The notes beneath the pieces are model-generated. The model made no database searches and had not been told where the DNA came from. It saw nothing but the letters and a program-made list of their open reading frames with translations. From NCBI GenBank assembly GCA_044223975.1, contig JBGALI010000005.1, forward strand, positions 124,001 to 188,000: DNA of 64,000 bases. The letters are read 5' to 3'. Below are positions 1 through 9,175 of the stretch, in pieces. The position numbers were made by a program, and so were the translations under genes. The DNA comes from CAZCPB01 sp044223975 (GTDB lineage Bacteria; Planctomycetota; Phycisphaerae; Phycisphaerales; UBA1924). Position 1 is the first letter of the stretch. Each line of letters starts with the position of its first letter.

Positions 1-313
1 TCACCGCCGCGACACCGCCCACCGGCAGCGAAGCCGCTTCCTTTTCCGCCAGCGCCGGCGCCGCCCGCGCCAGGCGCGCCACATCCCACGCGTCGGTGTG
101 CACCGCCGCGACCGCCGAGGCGTCCAGGCACGTGCGGATGTCCTTGAGCCGGTGCCGCACCATCGATGCGACCTCGTCGAGCGAGGTGGGATCGTGCCAC
201 TCGCTGGCGCCCGCCACCTGTCCCGTCGGCGGTTCGCTCGCCACGGCGGGTGCTGCGCTCGCATCGACCGCCAGCACCGTAACGAACAGCACAATCAGGC
301 GTGAAACTCGCAT
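1..313 (-). CDS. Partial secreted protein, function unknown (5' part only)
   Basis: An open frame starts at an ATG at 313 and is still open at the window edge, so only the first 104 codons are seen. The N-terminus has a clear signal peptide (MRVSRLIVLFVTVLAVDASA, then APAVA), followed by a hydrophilic region rich in Ala, Asp and His with the helical stretch VRHRLKDIRTCLDASAV. Amino-acid composition is natural, unlike the competing frames, which are Arg-rich shadows. I do not recognise the family. It is presumably exported to the periplasm. Confidence 0.6.
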   Translation of the reverse strand, partial: MRVSRLIVLFVTVLAVDASAAPAVASEPPTGQVAGASEWHDPTSLDEVASMVRHRLKDIRTCLDASAVAAVHTDAWDVARLARAAPALAEKEAASLPVGGVAAV

Positions 314-422
314 GAACAACTCTACGCAGCCAGCCGCGGCCCACCCGCGCAGGCGTGAGAAGACAAGCTACGCAACGAAGGCGATACCGCGCTCCCGGCC
401 TGGTTCGCCCGATCTCTTCCGA

Positions 423-465
423 TTCTCTGTTCTTCTCTGTGCCTCTGTGTCTCTGCGGTGAATCT
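423..465. repeat. Dispersed CTCTGTGTCTCTG-type intergenic repeat
   Basis: The stretch carries TTCTTCTCTGTGCCTCTGTG followed by TCTCTGCGGTGAATCT. It is the same family as the inverted pair at 30852-31017. Such elements are scattered between genes in many planctomycete genomes and give false ORFs reading HRDTEAQR. No coding function. Confidence 0.75.
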
Positions 466-548
466 CCCTCTCCCCACACCCGCGGAACCAGCCGCGTCGT
501 GGCGCATACTCCATATCGGGCCCGCGCTCAGGCCCGGGAGTTGAACCG

Positions 549-923
549 ATGAACCGCAAGGCTGTCCGAAACTGCACCATGATGTGCGTGTCGATCCTGG
601 GCCTCTTTGCCGCGTCGCCGGCCCTGGCCGACCGCGACGGTGACCGCGGCAGGAGCGAGCGATCCGGTTACCGCGATCACGGCCGCGGCTACGACCGCCA
701 CCGCGAGGCGCCCCGAGTCGTCCACTTCCCCGCGCCCGTCTGTCGCCCCGTTCCCGTCTGCGCTCCTGCACCCGTTTGCATCCCCGCACCGGCGTGCCGG
801 CCGGCACCGGTCTGCCGACCCGCGCCCGTCTGCGCCCCGGTCCCCGTGTGCGCTCCCGTGCCCGTCGTGCAGACGTACACGCCATGGTGCTTCGGCGGCA
901 TCCGCCTCGTGATCAATTTCTGA
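549..923 (+). CDS. Exported Pro/Cys-repeat protein
   Basis: 124 residues. The ATG is preceded by GGGAG at a good distance. Residues 1-27 form a signal peptide (hydrophobic core VSILGLFAASPALA). Residues 28-58 are Arg/Asp/Gly-rich. Residues about 60-108 are a short tandem repeat of the type (A/R)PVC, about eight units such as PAPVCRPVPVCAP, giving regularly spaced cysteines. The C-terminus is WCFGGIRLVINF. No family recognised. The regular Cys suggests disulphide cross-linking or metal binding in the envelope, which is inference. It is monocistronic and converges on the kinase gene downstream. Confidence 0.7.
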   Translation: MNRKAVRNCTMMCVSILGLFAASPALADRDGDRGRSERSGYRDHGRGYDRHREAPRVVHFPAPVCRPVPVCAPAPVCIPAPACRPAPVCRPAPVCAPVPVCAPVPVVQTYTPWCFGGIRLVINF

Positions 924-1139
924 ACGTGCGATTCGCGGGGCCCGCTCATCGGCGCGGTGAAGAACGAGCGCTCCACACGCGGCCATGAGCAAAGGCCCCG
1001 CGCCGCGACTTTGGCGGTCACCGTCAAAGTCGTGCTTTCCTCACTACGCGTCAGCGGCCTCACCCGCCGAGGGCGCGATTCGCGTCAACGATGTCGGAAA
1101 GAACGCCGCGCTTCAGGGTGCGGTGCCGCGGCTCGCCGC

Positions 1140-3443
1140 TCACGGTTTGATCGCGTCGCGGCAGCGCGCCAGAGTCTCGCGGTATTCCTTCAGGCGCGGG
1201 ATGTTTTCTGATTCATGCGCCTCTGCCGTGCCCACGCACTCCTCCAGGAGCGGCAGGGCTCCCCGCGCATCGCCCGCGGCAAGCCGCGCACTGCCGGCCC
1301 GCCACAGCGCCCGAGAGATCGCCGGATGTCCCGGCTCAAGGAGCCTTCGCCCCATCGCCACCGCGTCGTCGGCGTACCGGATCGCCTCCGCGTACCGCTC
1401 CTGCATGGTCAGCGCGCCGGCGAGGTTGTACATCGCCACCAGAATCGAGCGGTGCTCGCCCCTGTACACCCGGCGCTGGATCTCGATGGACTTGACCAAC
1501 GCCTCCTCGGCCTCCTTGGCGCGCCCCAGCCCCAGGCGCATGCGGCCGAGGTTGAAGTACGCGTCGGCGATCGTCGGGTGGTCCTGGGGCAGCGTGCGCT
1601 GGCGCGCCTCGAGCACCTCCGCGCACAGCCGCTCGGCCTCTTCAAGTCGGCCCTGCGATTCCAGGGAGTACGCCACGTGGGTCATGGCGTCCTCGCGCGC
1701 GCTGTCGTTGCCCCGCGGCAGGCGGCCGTACATGGCGATCGCCCGGCGACCGAGCCGTTCGGCATCCTCAGACCGACCCGCGGCTTCGCGCATGAACGCC
1801 AGCGCGCTCAGAGCTTCGGCCGCGTCGGCGTGGTCGCTTGCGTAGAGACGGTCGCACATCGCCACACCCTCCTCGCACAGCGCGATGGCGCTGGGGAGCC
1901 GGCCGGCCTCGTACCTCAGCACCCCAGCCCGGATCATCGCCCGCGCAACTCCGGGATCGTCGCCGGGGTGGATACGCCGCAGGATCGACAGGCTCCGCTC
2001 CGCGAGCGGCAGGGCGCGGTCGGCCGCTCCGTTGCTGTGGAGGACCGCCGCGGTGGTCCCGAGTATCTCCGCCGCGGCCTCCGGGTGCTCTCGCTCCACC
2101 CGTTCGTCGAAACCCTCAACGCCTCGCTCCATCGCTTCGGTGAGCAGGATGTCCGATCGCCCGGTGAGCGTCGGATCCGAGTATTGCAGCGTGCGGACCA
2201 GGTAGTCCTTGATGAACGCGGCACGATCGCGCTCGTCCCGCGCCGCCTGTTCCGCCGCAAGGGCCCGGTCCCTCTCCCCCCGCGCCTGCGCCGCCTGCCA
2301 CGCAAAGCCGCCCGCCCCCAGGAGCAGCGCGCCGGCGACGGTGCCCGCGCCGATGAACGCGCCGCGGTGGCGTCGCACGATCTTGCGCAGCCGGTACGCG
2401 GCGCTCTCCGGCCCCGCCGCCAGGGCCCGCCCCGCGAGGTAGTTCCGCACGTCGTCCGCCAGGTCGCCCGGCGTGCGGTAGCGCTCGTTGCGGTCCTTGC
2501 GCATGGCCTTGAGCGGCACCCACTCCAGCTCGCGCTTTAGTTCGCGCACCATCGACCCCGCGTCCGTGCGGTGCTGAACGGCCACGGCGCTCGCGCCAGC
2601 GCCCAGGCTCGTAAGCTTCGTGCTCGGGCGCGGCGGGTCGACCTCGCGGATCAAGCGCTGGATCTCCGCGTACCCCTTGCTCCGCAGCATCGCCGGCTCG
2701 AAGGGCAGCGACCCGGTCACCAGCTCGTACAACAGCACGCCCAGCGCGTACACGTCCGTGCGCGTGTCGATGTCGGTCGCGCCCATCTCCGCCTGCTCGG
2801 GGCTCATGTACTCCGGTGTGCCGATGATCTGGCCCGACTCGGTGTACACCGTCTTGTCCGTCAGGCTCCCGCTCACCGCCTTGGCCACGCCGAAGTCGAT
2901 CACCTTGGGCACGGGCGCGCCGCTCCCGTCGCCCGAGGCCACCAGCACGTTCCCCGGCTTGAGATCGCGGTGGATGATCCCCTTGGTGTGCGCGTGCTGC
3001 ACCGCCTCGCACACGGGGATGAACAGCTCCAGGCGCTGGCGCATCGTCAGCCGCTGGCGGTCGCAGTACTCCGTGATCGGCTCGCCCTTCACGTGCTCCA
3101 TCACGAAGTACGGACGCGACCCCATCGCCGCCGGCGTCACCCCGCCGTCGAGCACACGCGCGACGTTCGGGTGGTTCATCACCGCCAGCGCCTGCCGCTC
3201 CTGCTCGAAGCGCGCGATCACCGCCTTGGTGTCCATCCCCGCCTTGATGATCTTGAGCGCGACGCGCTGCACGAACGGCTCGCGCCGCTCGGCCAGCCAC
3301 ACCGTGCCGAACCCGCCCTCACCGAGCATCTCAAGCAGCCGGTACGGACCGATCGTTTCACCGGGGCGCTCGCCCGCGGAAGCCGCGGCACGCGCCCCGA
3401 CCACCGGCGGTGTACTGCGGGTGATCGCGTCATCCTCGGACAT
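1140..3443 (-). CDS. Receptor-like Ser/Thr protein kinase with TPR repeats
   Basis: 767 residues. The PknB-type kinase domain (about 33-340) has the glycine loop GEGGFGTVW (41-49), the VALK lysine (K64), catalytic HRDLKPGN (158-165) and DFG (183-185), so it should be active. A single membrane segment follows basic RRHRG (about 361-383). A coiled-coil stretch and a long TPR superhelix (about 430-750) would face the periplasm. The architecture is typical of planctomycete sensor kinases, in which the TPR part binds partners or regulates the kinase. The substrate is unknown. It lies 49 bp downstream of the epimerase gene on the same strand and may be co-transcribed. Confidence 0.93.
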   Translation of the reverse strand: MSEDDAITRSTPPVVGARAAASAGERPGETIGPYRLLEMLGEGGFGTVWLAERREPFVQRVALKIIKAGMDTKAVIARFEQERQALAVMNHPNVARVLDGGVTPAAMGSRPYFVMEHVKGEPITEYCDRQRLTMRQRLELFIPVCEAVQHAHTKGIIHRDLKPGNVLVASGDGSGAPVPKVIDFGVAKAVSGSLTDKTVYTESGQIIGTPEYMSPEQAEMGATDIDTRTDVYALGVLLYELVTGSLPFEPAMLRSKGYAEIQRLIREVDPPRPSTKLTSLGAGASAVAVQHRTDAGSMVRELKRELEWVPLKAMRKDRNERYRTPGDLADDVRNYLAGRALAAGPESAAYRLRKIVRRHRGAFIGAGTVAGALLLGAGGFAWQAAQARGERDRALAAEQAARDERDRAAFIKDYLVRTLQYSDPTLTGRSDILLTEAMERGVEGFDERVEREHPEAAAEILGTTAAVLHSNGAADRALPLAERSLSILRRIHPGDDPGVARAMIRAGVLRYEAGRLPSAIALCEEGVAMCDRLYASDHADAAEALSALAFMREAAGRSEDAERLGRRAIAMYGRLPRGNDSAREDAMTHVAYSLESQGRLEEAERLCAEVLEARQRTLPQDHPTIADAYFNLGRMRLGLGRAKEAEEALVKSIEIQRRVYRGEHRSILVAMYNLAGALTMQERYAEAIRYADDAVAMGRRLLEPGHPAISRALWRAGSARLAAGDARGALPLLEECVGTAEAHESENIPRLKEYRETLARCRDAIKP

Positions 3444-3492
3444 GTGCCCAGTCTACAGCCCCACACAATGGCGGGAGCATGTGACCGGCACA

Positions 3493-4461
3493 TTAATCGC
3501 CGCGGGTCCGATTCCACTCCCACTGCCTCTTCAGCCCATCTTCAAACGAGACCCGCGCCCCGAACCCAAGCTCGCGTGATGCCCGGGTCAGGTCCGCCCA
3601 CGTCCGCTCTACATCCCCAGGCTGCACCGGCGCTCGCTTCACGTTCGCCTTCTTCCCGACCACCGCCTCGATGGCCGACACCATCTCGTCCACGCGCTTG
3701 GGCTTGTTCCCGCCCAGGTTCCACACGCGGTAGCCGAACTCCGAAACCCTGTCGTACGCCGCCAGCACGCCGCGCACGATGTCGTCGATGAACGTGAAGT
3801 CCCGCGACATGCTGCCGTCGCCGAACACTGTGATCTCTTCGCCTCGGGAGATCTTCGTCATGAACGACTGGATCGCGAGGTCCGGCCGCTGCCGGGGCCC
3901 GAAGACCGTGAAGAACCGCAGGCACGCCGTGGGCATCTTCGTCAGGTGCCAGTGCGTGTAGCAGATCAACTCGCACGCGCGCTTGGTCGCGGCGTACGGG
4001 CTGATGGGTTCGCCCACCTCGAAGTCCTCGCTGAACGGTACCTTGGCGCCGTTGCCGTACACACTGCTCGATGATGCGACCACGATCCGCGAGCATTTCG
4101 CTCGGCGCGCTTCCTCGAGCATGACCGCCGTGCCCGTCACGTTCGTGTGCGCGTACCCGACCGGGTCGGCGATCGACGGCCGTACCCCCGCCTTAGCCGC
4201 CAGGTGGATCACACCGTCCGGCCTGGTTCGTTCAAACACGGCCCGCACTGTGCCCGCATCGCAGATGTCGCCTTCGATCAGCTCGAACGCGCCCGCCGCG
4301 TGCGCCATCACCTCGCGCACGTTCGCGCGCTTCCGCGCCACGTCATAGAACGGGTCGAAGTTGTCCATCCCCACCGCGCGCACGCCCCGCGCCGCGAGTG
4401 CCGCGCACACGTGCGACCCGATGAACCCCGCGGCACCCGTAACAAGAATTGTGGTGGTCAT
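3493..4461 (-). CDS. NAD-dependent epimerase/dehydratase, UDP-glucuronate 4-epimerase-like
   Basis: 322 residues, full length for the extended short-chain dehydrogenase family. The N-terminal Rossmann motif TGAAGFIGSH (8-17) binds NAD. The catalytic SSSVYG serine region (131-136) and YAATK (Y156, K160) are present. MDNFDPFYD after the second strand, and FFTVFGPRQRPD, are typical of UDP-glucuronate 4-epimerases (GalE-like). It would make UDP-galacturonate or a related sugar for surface polysaccharide or glycan synthesis. The exact substrate cannot be read from sequence. The neighbouring kinase gene is on the same strand downstream. Confidence 0.92.
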   Translation of the reverse strand: MTTTILVTGAAGFIGSHVCAALAARGVRAVGMDNFDPFYDVARKRANVREVMAHAAGAFELIEGDICDAGTVRAVFERTRPDGVIHLAAKAGVRPSIADPVGYAHTNVTGTAVMLEEARRAKCSRIVVASSSSVYGNGAKVPFSEDFEVGEPISPYAATKRACELICYTHWHLTKMPTACLRFFTVFGPRQRPDLAIQSFMTKISRGEEITVFGDGSMSRDFTFIDDIVRGVLAAYDRVSEFGYRVWNLGGNKPKRVDEMVSAIEAVVGKKANVKRAPVQPGDVERTWADLTRASRELGFGARVSFEDGLKRQWEWNRTRGD

Positions 4462-4580
4462 GAATGAACTAGCGAAGGCCGGCGCAACACGAACGGCAAG
4501 CAGACGCTTCGATCGTTGGAGCCCCCGCGTCCCCGATCACCCTCCCCCGATCGCACACCCTTCACCATGAAGGCTCCACC

Positions 4581-4618
4581 AAAACAAGCAGGGTGCCATC
4601 CGTAGACAGCACCCCGCT
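4581..4618 (-). terminator. Probable rho-independent terminator (minus strand)
   Basis: AGCAGGGTGC (4587-4596) pairs with GCACCCCGCT (4609-4618) as a stem with one G-U pair in the minus-strand transcript, followed on that strand by a short TGTTTTGG. It would end the transcript of the exported protein gene at 4765-5685. The rest of the ~300-bp gap (4462-4764) shows nothing coding. Confidence 0.45.
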
Positions 4619-4764
4619 GGAGGAGAGAGAGACAAAAGAAGATACCGGCTTATCGGTTCCTGGGTTCACGATCACCCCAAAGAATGCGCGCCGACGTCCT
4701 GATAACGCCCGGTATCCACCGCGATCTGTAAAGCCTGTCCCCCGAACAGCCTACATCCGAGGGC

Positions 4765-5685
4765 TCACTTCGGCTCCTCGGGCTTTGGCACGTTCACGTC
4801 GCCCGGCCGCGGCTGCGGCTTGGGCTGACCGTCGGGGAGCTTCTTGGCGCCGCGCTTCGCGCGCATCTCCTCGAGGTACTTCTGCCGCTCTTCCGGGGTC
4901 ATGTTCTTGAGCTTCTCGCGCAGCTCCCCGGGCGGGCCCGCGTCCGGACCGCCGGGGCCGTTGCCCTTGCCCGCGCCCTTGCCGCCTTCCTTCTGCAGCC
5001 GCTCGATCTCGGCCTGCAGCACCGGCCGCTGCGCATCGGTCAGCAGCGCCCACACCTTCGACTGCGCATCTTTGGGCTTGGGCGCTTCATCAAAGATCTG
5101 TCCCATCCGCTCGCGCGCCTTGGCCGCCGCGGCAGGGTCACTCGGCACGTCCTTGTCCTTCATCGGCGCATCCATCTCATCCTGCTCCGGCGCGCCGGCC
5201 TTCTTCCCCTTCTTGACGTTGTCCTTGGGCAGGCCCTTGTCGAACGCCTTCGCCGACCGCAGCCGCTCGTCCACGCGGGCCCGCATCTCCGGAGGCATAT
5301 CCGCCCGCAGCGCCTCAAGCTCGGCGCGATGGCTCTGGATGTACGCCCGCTCCGACTCGATGAATTCGCGCTGGATGGCGTGGATCTTGTCGTCCTGCTC
5401 TTTCGTCAGACGCACACCATCCGACACTCCGTCGCCCCGCAGCGCCTCGAGCGCCTTGATGTACACGCCCGGCGGGATGCCGCGGTCGAGCGCCCGATCC
5501 TTCTTGTCTCCCTTTCCCGTCGAGAAGCGGCTCTTGGCCCCCGGCACGCTGTTGTCCTTGACCTTCGGCCCGCCCAGCACGTTGTCCTTCGGCGGCTCGC
5601 TCTGCGCGAGCACCGACCCCGCAAGGGTCATCAACGCGCACGCGCTCGCCGCCGCGCCCAACGTCCACACACGCCGAGTGTTCAT
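4765..5685 (-). CDS. Exported helical charged protein, function unknown
   Basis: 306 residues. The start at 5685 has GGAG just upstream and gives a clean signal peptide (TLGAAASACALMTLAGSVLA). The open frame continues 66 codons further upstream, but that part is not protein-like. The mature protein is Lys/Glu/Asp-rich and helical, with motifs resembling Spy/CpxP-type periplasmic proteins: LTKEQDDKIHAIQ, LTDAQRPVLQAEIERL, and MTPEERQKYLEEMRAKR. The C-terminal tail is Pro/Lys-rich. It may be a periplasmic chaperone-like or metal-responsive protein, but this is only suggestive. Confidence 0.7.
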   Translation of the reverse strand: MNTRRVWTLGAAASACALMTLAGSVLAQSEPPKDNVLGGPKVKDNSVPGAKSRFSTGKGDKKDRALDRGIPPGVYIKALEALRGDGVSDGVRLTKEQDDKIHAIQREFIESERAYIQSHRAELEALRADMPPEMRARVDERLRSAKAFDKGLPKDNVKKGKKAGAPEQDEMDAPMKDKDVPSDPAAAAKARERMGQIFDEAPKPKDAQSKVWALLTDAQRPVLQAEIERLQKEGGKGAGKGNGPGGPDAGPPGELREKLKNMTPEERQKYLEEMRAKRGAKKLPDGQPKPQPRPGDVNVPKPEEPK

Positions 5686-5997
5686 CACCGTCGCTCCTTC
5701 GAATGGTTGCGAGGGCTTGGGCCCCCGCGCCTGGTTCAACTGCTCGTCATCGGCTGAACGGGTCTTCTCGTGCGCGATTGCCGCGCTCACGTCGTGGCCG
5801 CCCGTCCCCCCTTCCACCGCCTCCCGAACGGCCGAAAACCAAAACCGCAACTGCTTGTGGTTATCCCGAACGGGAGTTACCACCGGCGTCCGACCTCCAT
5901 TAGGTTGTGCGTAAACCCCGCGCTAATCGCAAGATATTGCGCGCCCCGGGGCGAAATCCCCACATCAGCCTCCGAATAATCAGCCAAGGGGAAACAC

Positions 5998-6573
5998 ATG
6001 CTCGACCTGTTTTTCTCAGGCGGGGCGGGGTGGTTCACAGTGCTGGCCGCGGCGGGCACGAGCGTCTTTGTGCTCCGGCTCCTGCTGCTCTTTGCCGGTC
6101 ACCACGTCGGCGACATCGACACCGGCATCGACGGCGGACCTCACGACTCGCACACCGACCCCGGCACGGCGTTCAAGGCACTCTCCCTCCAGTCCATCGC
6201 CGCGTTCGCGATGGGCTTCGGCTGGGGCGGCCTGGGCGCCCTCAAGGGCAGCGGACTCTCGTGGACGCCCACGCTCCTCATTGCCGCGGCATCGGGCGTT
6301 GCGATGGTGTGGGTCCTCGCGCTCCTCCTGAAGGGCTTGCACGACCTGCAGTCCAGCGGCAACGTTCTGCCGACGGATTCCATCGGCTCCGAGGGCGAGG
6401 TCTACGCCAACGTCCCCGGCAACGCTGCCGGCCGCGGCCAAGTCCGCGTCACCATCGGCGACCGCCAACGCATCTACAACGCCTCCACCCATGCCGAGCC
6501 CCTGCCCACCGGCACCCGCGTCAAAGTCGTCGGCGTGAACAACGACAACACCATCACCGTCATCCGCGCGTAA
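5998..6573 (+). CDS. NfeD/YuaF-like membrane protein with OB-fold tail
   Basis: 191 residues. Transmembrane helices near 9-33, 65-85 and 90-112 are followed by a soluble beta-rich domain (about 125-191) with GSEGEVYANVP and RVKVVGVNNDNTITVI, the usual OB-fold of NfeD proteins. AAGGGGA precedes the ATG. It lies 28 bp upstream of a flotillin gene, the standard NfeD-flotillin pairing (yuaF-yuaG, yqiJ-yqiK), in which NfeD helps form or position flotillin membrane microdomains. Confidence 0.85.
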   Translation: MLDLFFSGGAGWFTVLAAAGTSVFVLRLLLLFAGHHVGDIDTGIDGGPHDSHTDPGTAFKALSLQSIAAFAMGFGWGGLGALKGSGLSWTPTLLIAAASGVAMVWVLALLLKGLHDLQSSGNVLPTDSIGSEGEVYANVPGNAAGRGQVRVTIGDRQRIYNASTHAEPLPTGTRVKVVGVNNDNTITVIRA

Positions 6574-6601
6574 ACACCGCCTCCTCTCCGGGGAACCGTC
6601 C

Positions 6602-8197
6602 ATGACCATTCTCGCTCAATCCTCCGGCCTCCAGCCCGCCATGTACACCGGCCTCATCGGCGCCTTCATCCTCCTCCTGATCTTCTTCGTCGTCTTTGTC
6701 ATCAAGCAGTACAAGCGCTGCCCGTCCAACCGCATCCTCGTGGTCTACGGCCGCGTCGGCGGCAACAAGGCCGCCAAGTGCATGCACGGCGGCGGCACCT
6801 TCGTCGTCCCCCTCATCCAGGACTACGCCTACCTCGCCCTCGAACCGCTCGTCATCGACATCCCCCTCGAGGGCGCACTCTCGCTCAACAACATCCGCGT
6901 CAACGCGCCCGCGACGTTCACCGTCGGCATCTCGACCGACCCCGTCCTCATGAACAACGCCGCCGAGCGCCTGCTCAACATGCGCGTCGAGACCGTCCGC
7001 GAGCAGGCCCAGGACATCATCCTCGGCCAGCTGCGCCTGGTCATCGCGACCCTGACGATCGAAGAGATCAACAAGGACCGCGAGAAGTTCATGAAACTCA
7101 TCAACGAGAACGTCGCCAACGAGATCAACAAGCTCGGCCTTGAGCTCATCAACGTCAACGTCCGCGACATCACCGACGAGTCGGGCTATATCGCCGCCAT
7201 CGGCAAGCGCGCCGCCGCCGAGGCCATCAACCGCGCCAAGGTCGAGGTCTCCCAGCAGGAGCGCGACGGCGCCACCGGCGAGGCCCTGGCCGTCCGCGAA
7301 CGCACCGTCTCGGTCAGCCGCGAAATGGCCGCGGGCGTTCAGGGCCAGAAGGAGGCCGAGCAGGCCCAGCGCATAGCGGTGGCCGCCATGGAAGCCCAGG
7401 CCGTCGCCGGCGAAATGCAGGCCAAGCGCGACCGCGAGATCGCGACCGCACAGCGCGAGGCCGAGGCCGCGGCAGCCAAGAAGTCCGCCGAGCAGGAGCA
7501 GCGCATCCGCGTCGCGCAGGCCGAGGCCACCGCCGTGACCGGCGAGAACACCAGCCGCGCGCTGATGGCCGAGTCCAACGCCAAGCTCATGGAGATCCAG
7601 GCCGAGGCCAAGCGTCGCGCCGAGGTTGCCGCGGCAAAGTCGCAGGAAGCCATCCTCACCGCCGAGCGCGAGCGCGAACTCGCCCGCCTCGCCAAGGACC
7701 AGCTCGCGCCCCAGGAGATCGAGAAGAAGCGCATCGAGATCGCCGCCGATGCCGAGGCCGAGAAGCAGCGCCGCGAAGCCGGCGGCACCGCCGACGCCAT
7801 CCTCGCCCGCTACAACGCCGAGGCCGAGGGCATCCGCAAGGTCCTCGAGGCCAAGGCCGACGGCTACCGCAAGCTCGTCGAAGCCTGCGCCGGCCACCCC
7901 GAGGTCGCGCCCACGCTCCTGCTCATCGAGAAGCTCCCCGAGTTGGTCGCCCAGCAGGTCAAGGCCGTGCAGAACCTCAAGATCGACAAGATCACGGTGT
8001 GGGACAGCGGCCGCCACGGCGAACCCAAGAACGGCAGCATGCCCCGCGGCGCCACGGCAGACTTCCTCAGCGGCCTCGTCGGCGCCCTGCCGCCCATCCA
8101 CGAACTGGCGCACCAGGCCGGCATCGAGTTGCCGGGCGCGCTGGGCAAGATCAGCAAGGCCCAGAACGGCGAGGCCGAGATCAAGCACGTGCCGTAA
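6602..8197 (+). CDS. Flotillin family SPFH protein
   Basis: 531 residues. An N-terminal membrane segment (about 17-38, AFILLLIFFVVFVIKQ) is followed by CPSNRILVVYGRVGG, the start of the SPFH/PHB domain (to about 230). A long Ala/Glu-rich coiled coil follows (about 230-430) and then a helical C-terminal region (LLIEKLPELVAQQVKAVQNL). Size and order match YuaG/YqiK flotillins, which oligomerise and organise membrane microdomains. It is in an operon with the NfeD-like gene upstream. A 571-codon frame on the opposite strand is a codon-bias shadow. Confidence 0.93.
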   Translation: MTILAQSSGLQPAMYTGLIGAFILLLIFFVVFVIKQYKRCPSNRILVVYGRVGGNKAAKCMHGGGTFVVPLIQDYAYLALEPLVIDIPLEGALSLNNIRVNAPATFTVGISTDPVLMNNAAERLLNMRVETVREQAQDIILGQLRLVIATLTIEEINKDREKFMKLINENVANEINKLGLELINVNVRDITDESGYIAAIGKRAAAEAINRAKVEVSQQERDGATGEALAVRERTVSVSREMAAGVQGQKEAEQAQRIAVAAMEAQAVAGEMQAKRDREIATAQREAEAAAAKKSAEQEQRIRVAQAEATAVTGENTSRALMAESNAKLMEIQAEAKRRAEVAAAKSQEAILTAERERELARLAKDQLAPQEIEKKRIEIAADAEAEKQRREAGGTADAILARYNAEAEGIRKVLEAKADGYRKLVEACAGHPEVAPTLLLIEKLPELVAQQVKAVQNLKIDKITVWDSGRHGEPKNGSMPRGATADFLSGLVGALPPIHELAHQAGIELPGALGKISKAQNGEAEIKHVP

Positions 8198-8225
8198 AGT
8201 GCCGCGGCGTGCACCACGGCGCGTG

Positions 8226-8328
8226 GCGTGGTCAAGGCTCTGATTGACCACGCGGGTGCGGCGAGCGACGACCAAGGCAGAGGACGGGTAGAACGAGTAG
8301 CGTGGTCAGCAGGGAGGGCTGACCACGC
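8226..8328. repeat. Two GCGTGGTCA hairpins
   Basis: GCGTGGTCAA (8226-8235) pairs perfectly with TTGACCACGC (8244-8253). A second copy, GCGTGGTCAGC (8300-8310), pairs perfectly with GCTGACCACGC (8318-8328). A half-copy (TTGACCACGG) follows near 8366. They lie just after the flotillin stop. No T-tract follows, so these are REP-like palindromes rather than standard terminators. The remainder of 8198-8411 holds nothing else recognisable. Confidence 0.7.
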
Positions 8329-8411
8329 CACCCGATCGGGTGTCAGTGGTTTGAAGGAGCGCGAAGTTGACCACGGCACCCGGCGCGCGGGAAGACAGAG
8401 CGGAAGACGAG

Positions 8412-8822
8412 TTACAGTTCGTGCGTGAAACGGGCCGAGCGGAGAGCCTGGAGCGTTGTATAGCGGTAGTTCTGGAACGATTCGCCACGCGCGTTCTTCA
8501 CCGGACCGATTTTCTCCGGCTTATGCAGGCGGATGAGCGTGTGCGGCTCGTCTGGGTTTCCGTTGGAGCGGGTGAGTGCGGCTAGTTCGGCGTATTCCGG
8601 CCGCGTTGTCATGACCACGTCGTCTTCGGGCGGGCCATCGACCTCGGCCAGAGTGTCGATCTCACGATCGCTGTAGAAGGCGATCCACCGGCACGGCCGC
8701 AGAGGGCGGCGGTTCTGGCAGTGATACGCCCGGCAGTACCACGCCTGCTTACGTGCGCCGCGTCCGGCGGGCACGATGAGAACCGCTTGTTGGTCGGGAT
8801 TCCAAGGATCGCGCAGGGCCAT
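8412..8822 (-). CDS. Small hypothetical protein
   Basis: 136 residues from the ATG at 8822. A longer in-frame reading reaches 9209 but crosses intergenic palindromes and is Arg/Pro/Ser-rich noise. Visible features: a Cys/His cluster WYCRAYHCQNRRPLRPCRW (about 28-46), an acidic middle and LIRLHKPEKIGPVKNARG. No Shine-Dalgarno is obvious and no family is recognised. Context is an accessory patch of repeats and a decayed gene. Confidence 0.5.
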   Translation of the reverse strand: MALRDPWNPDQQAVLIVPAGRGARKQAWYCRAYHCQNRRPLRPCRWIAFYSDREIDTLAEVDGPPEDDVVMTTRPEYAELAALTRSNGNPDEPHTLIRLHKPEKIGPVKNARGESFQNYRYTTLQALRSARFTHEL

Positions 8823-8882
8823 TGGACTCAGTCTACCACAAAAGTTGGCTTTGGGCTCTGGCGGGTGAGGTGACGAGGAAGG

Positions 8883-9005
8883 GCGGCCCCCCTCGGTGGC
8901 ATCGGCAGGTGGCATCGATGTCTTGATTTCGTGCCATCGAAGTTCCGCTTCGGGACTTCGATGCCACCCGCAGGGGTGCCGGGTGCCACGAGTCGCCGTG
9001 CCTGC
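8883..9005. repeat. Palindromic GGTGGCAT/ATGCCACC repeat cluster
   Basis: Several short copies of GGTGGCATCG and their inverse lie here. One forms a long imperfect hairpin: TGCCATCGAAGTTCC, then a short loop, then GGGACTTCGATGCCA (about 8932-8966). It is intergenic and resembles REP-type elements seen elsewhere in this window. Confidence 0.6.
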
Positions 9006-9097
9006 CCGTTCTACTCCATCTCCCTGGTCTTCATTACGGCGCACTCGTGCTACGCGGGCTCTGCGGCACCAAGGAGACGAGGACCGGTAGGTCTGGT

Positions 9098-9166
9098 AGC
9101 ACTGCTGCGCCGCGGGAGGCAAAGAGGAAGCGGAGTTGGGGAAGGCGCGCCGAGCAGTGGCACCCG
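9098..9166. repeat. Left arm of ~70-bp imperfect inverted repeat
   Basis: It starts AGCACTGCTGCGCC and ends GCCGAGCAGTGGCACCC. The reverse complement matches 9615-9684 at both ends, with a diverged purine-rich middle. The pair encloses a HEPN-like gene remnant. Confidence 0.75.
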
Positions 9167-9175
9167 AAACGGGGA

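Noticed and set aside
368..580. ORFs reading HRDTEAQRR near 0.4 and 31 kb
   Set aside because: They are translations of the dispersed CACAGAGACACAGAG repeat.
6560..8275. 571-codon frame opposite the flotillin gene
   Set aside because: Composition is Gly/Leu/Asp/Ala monotony produced by the GC-biased codons of the real gene on the other strand; no motifs.
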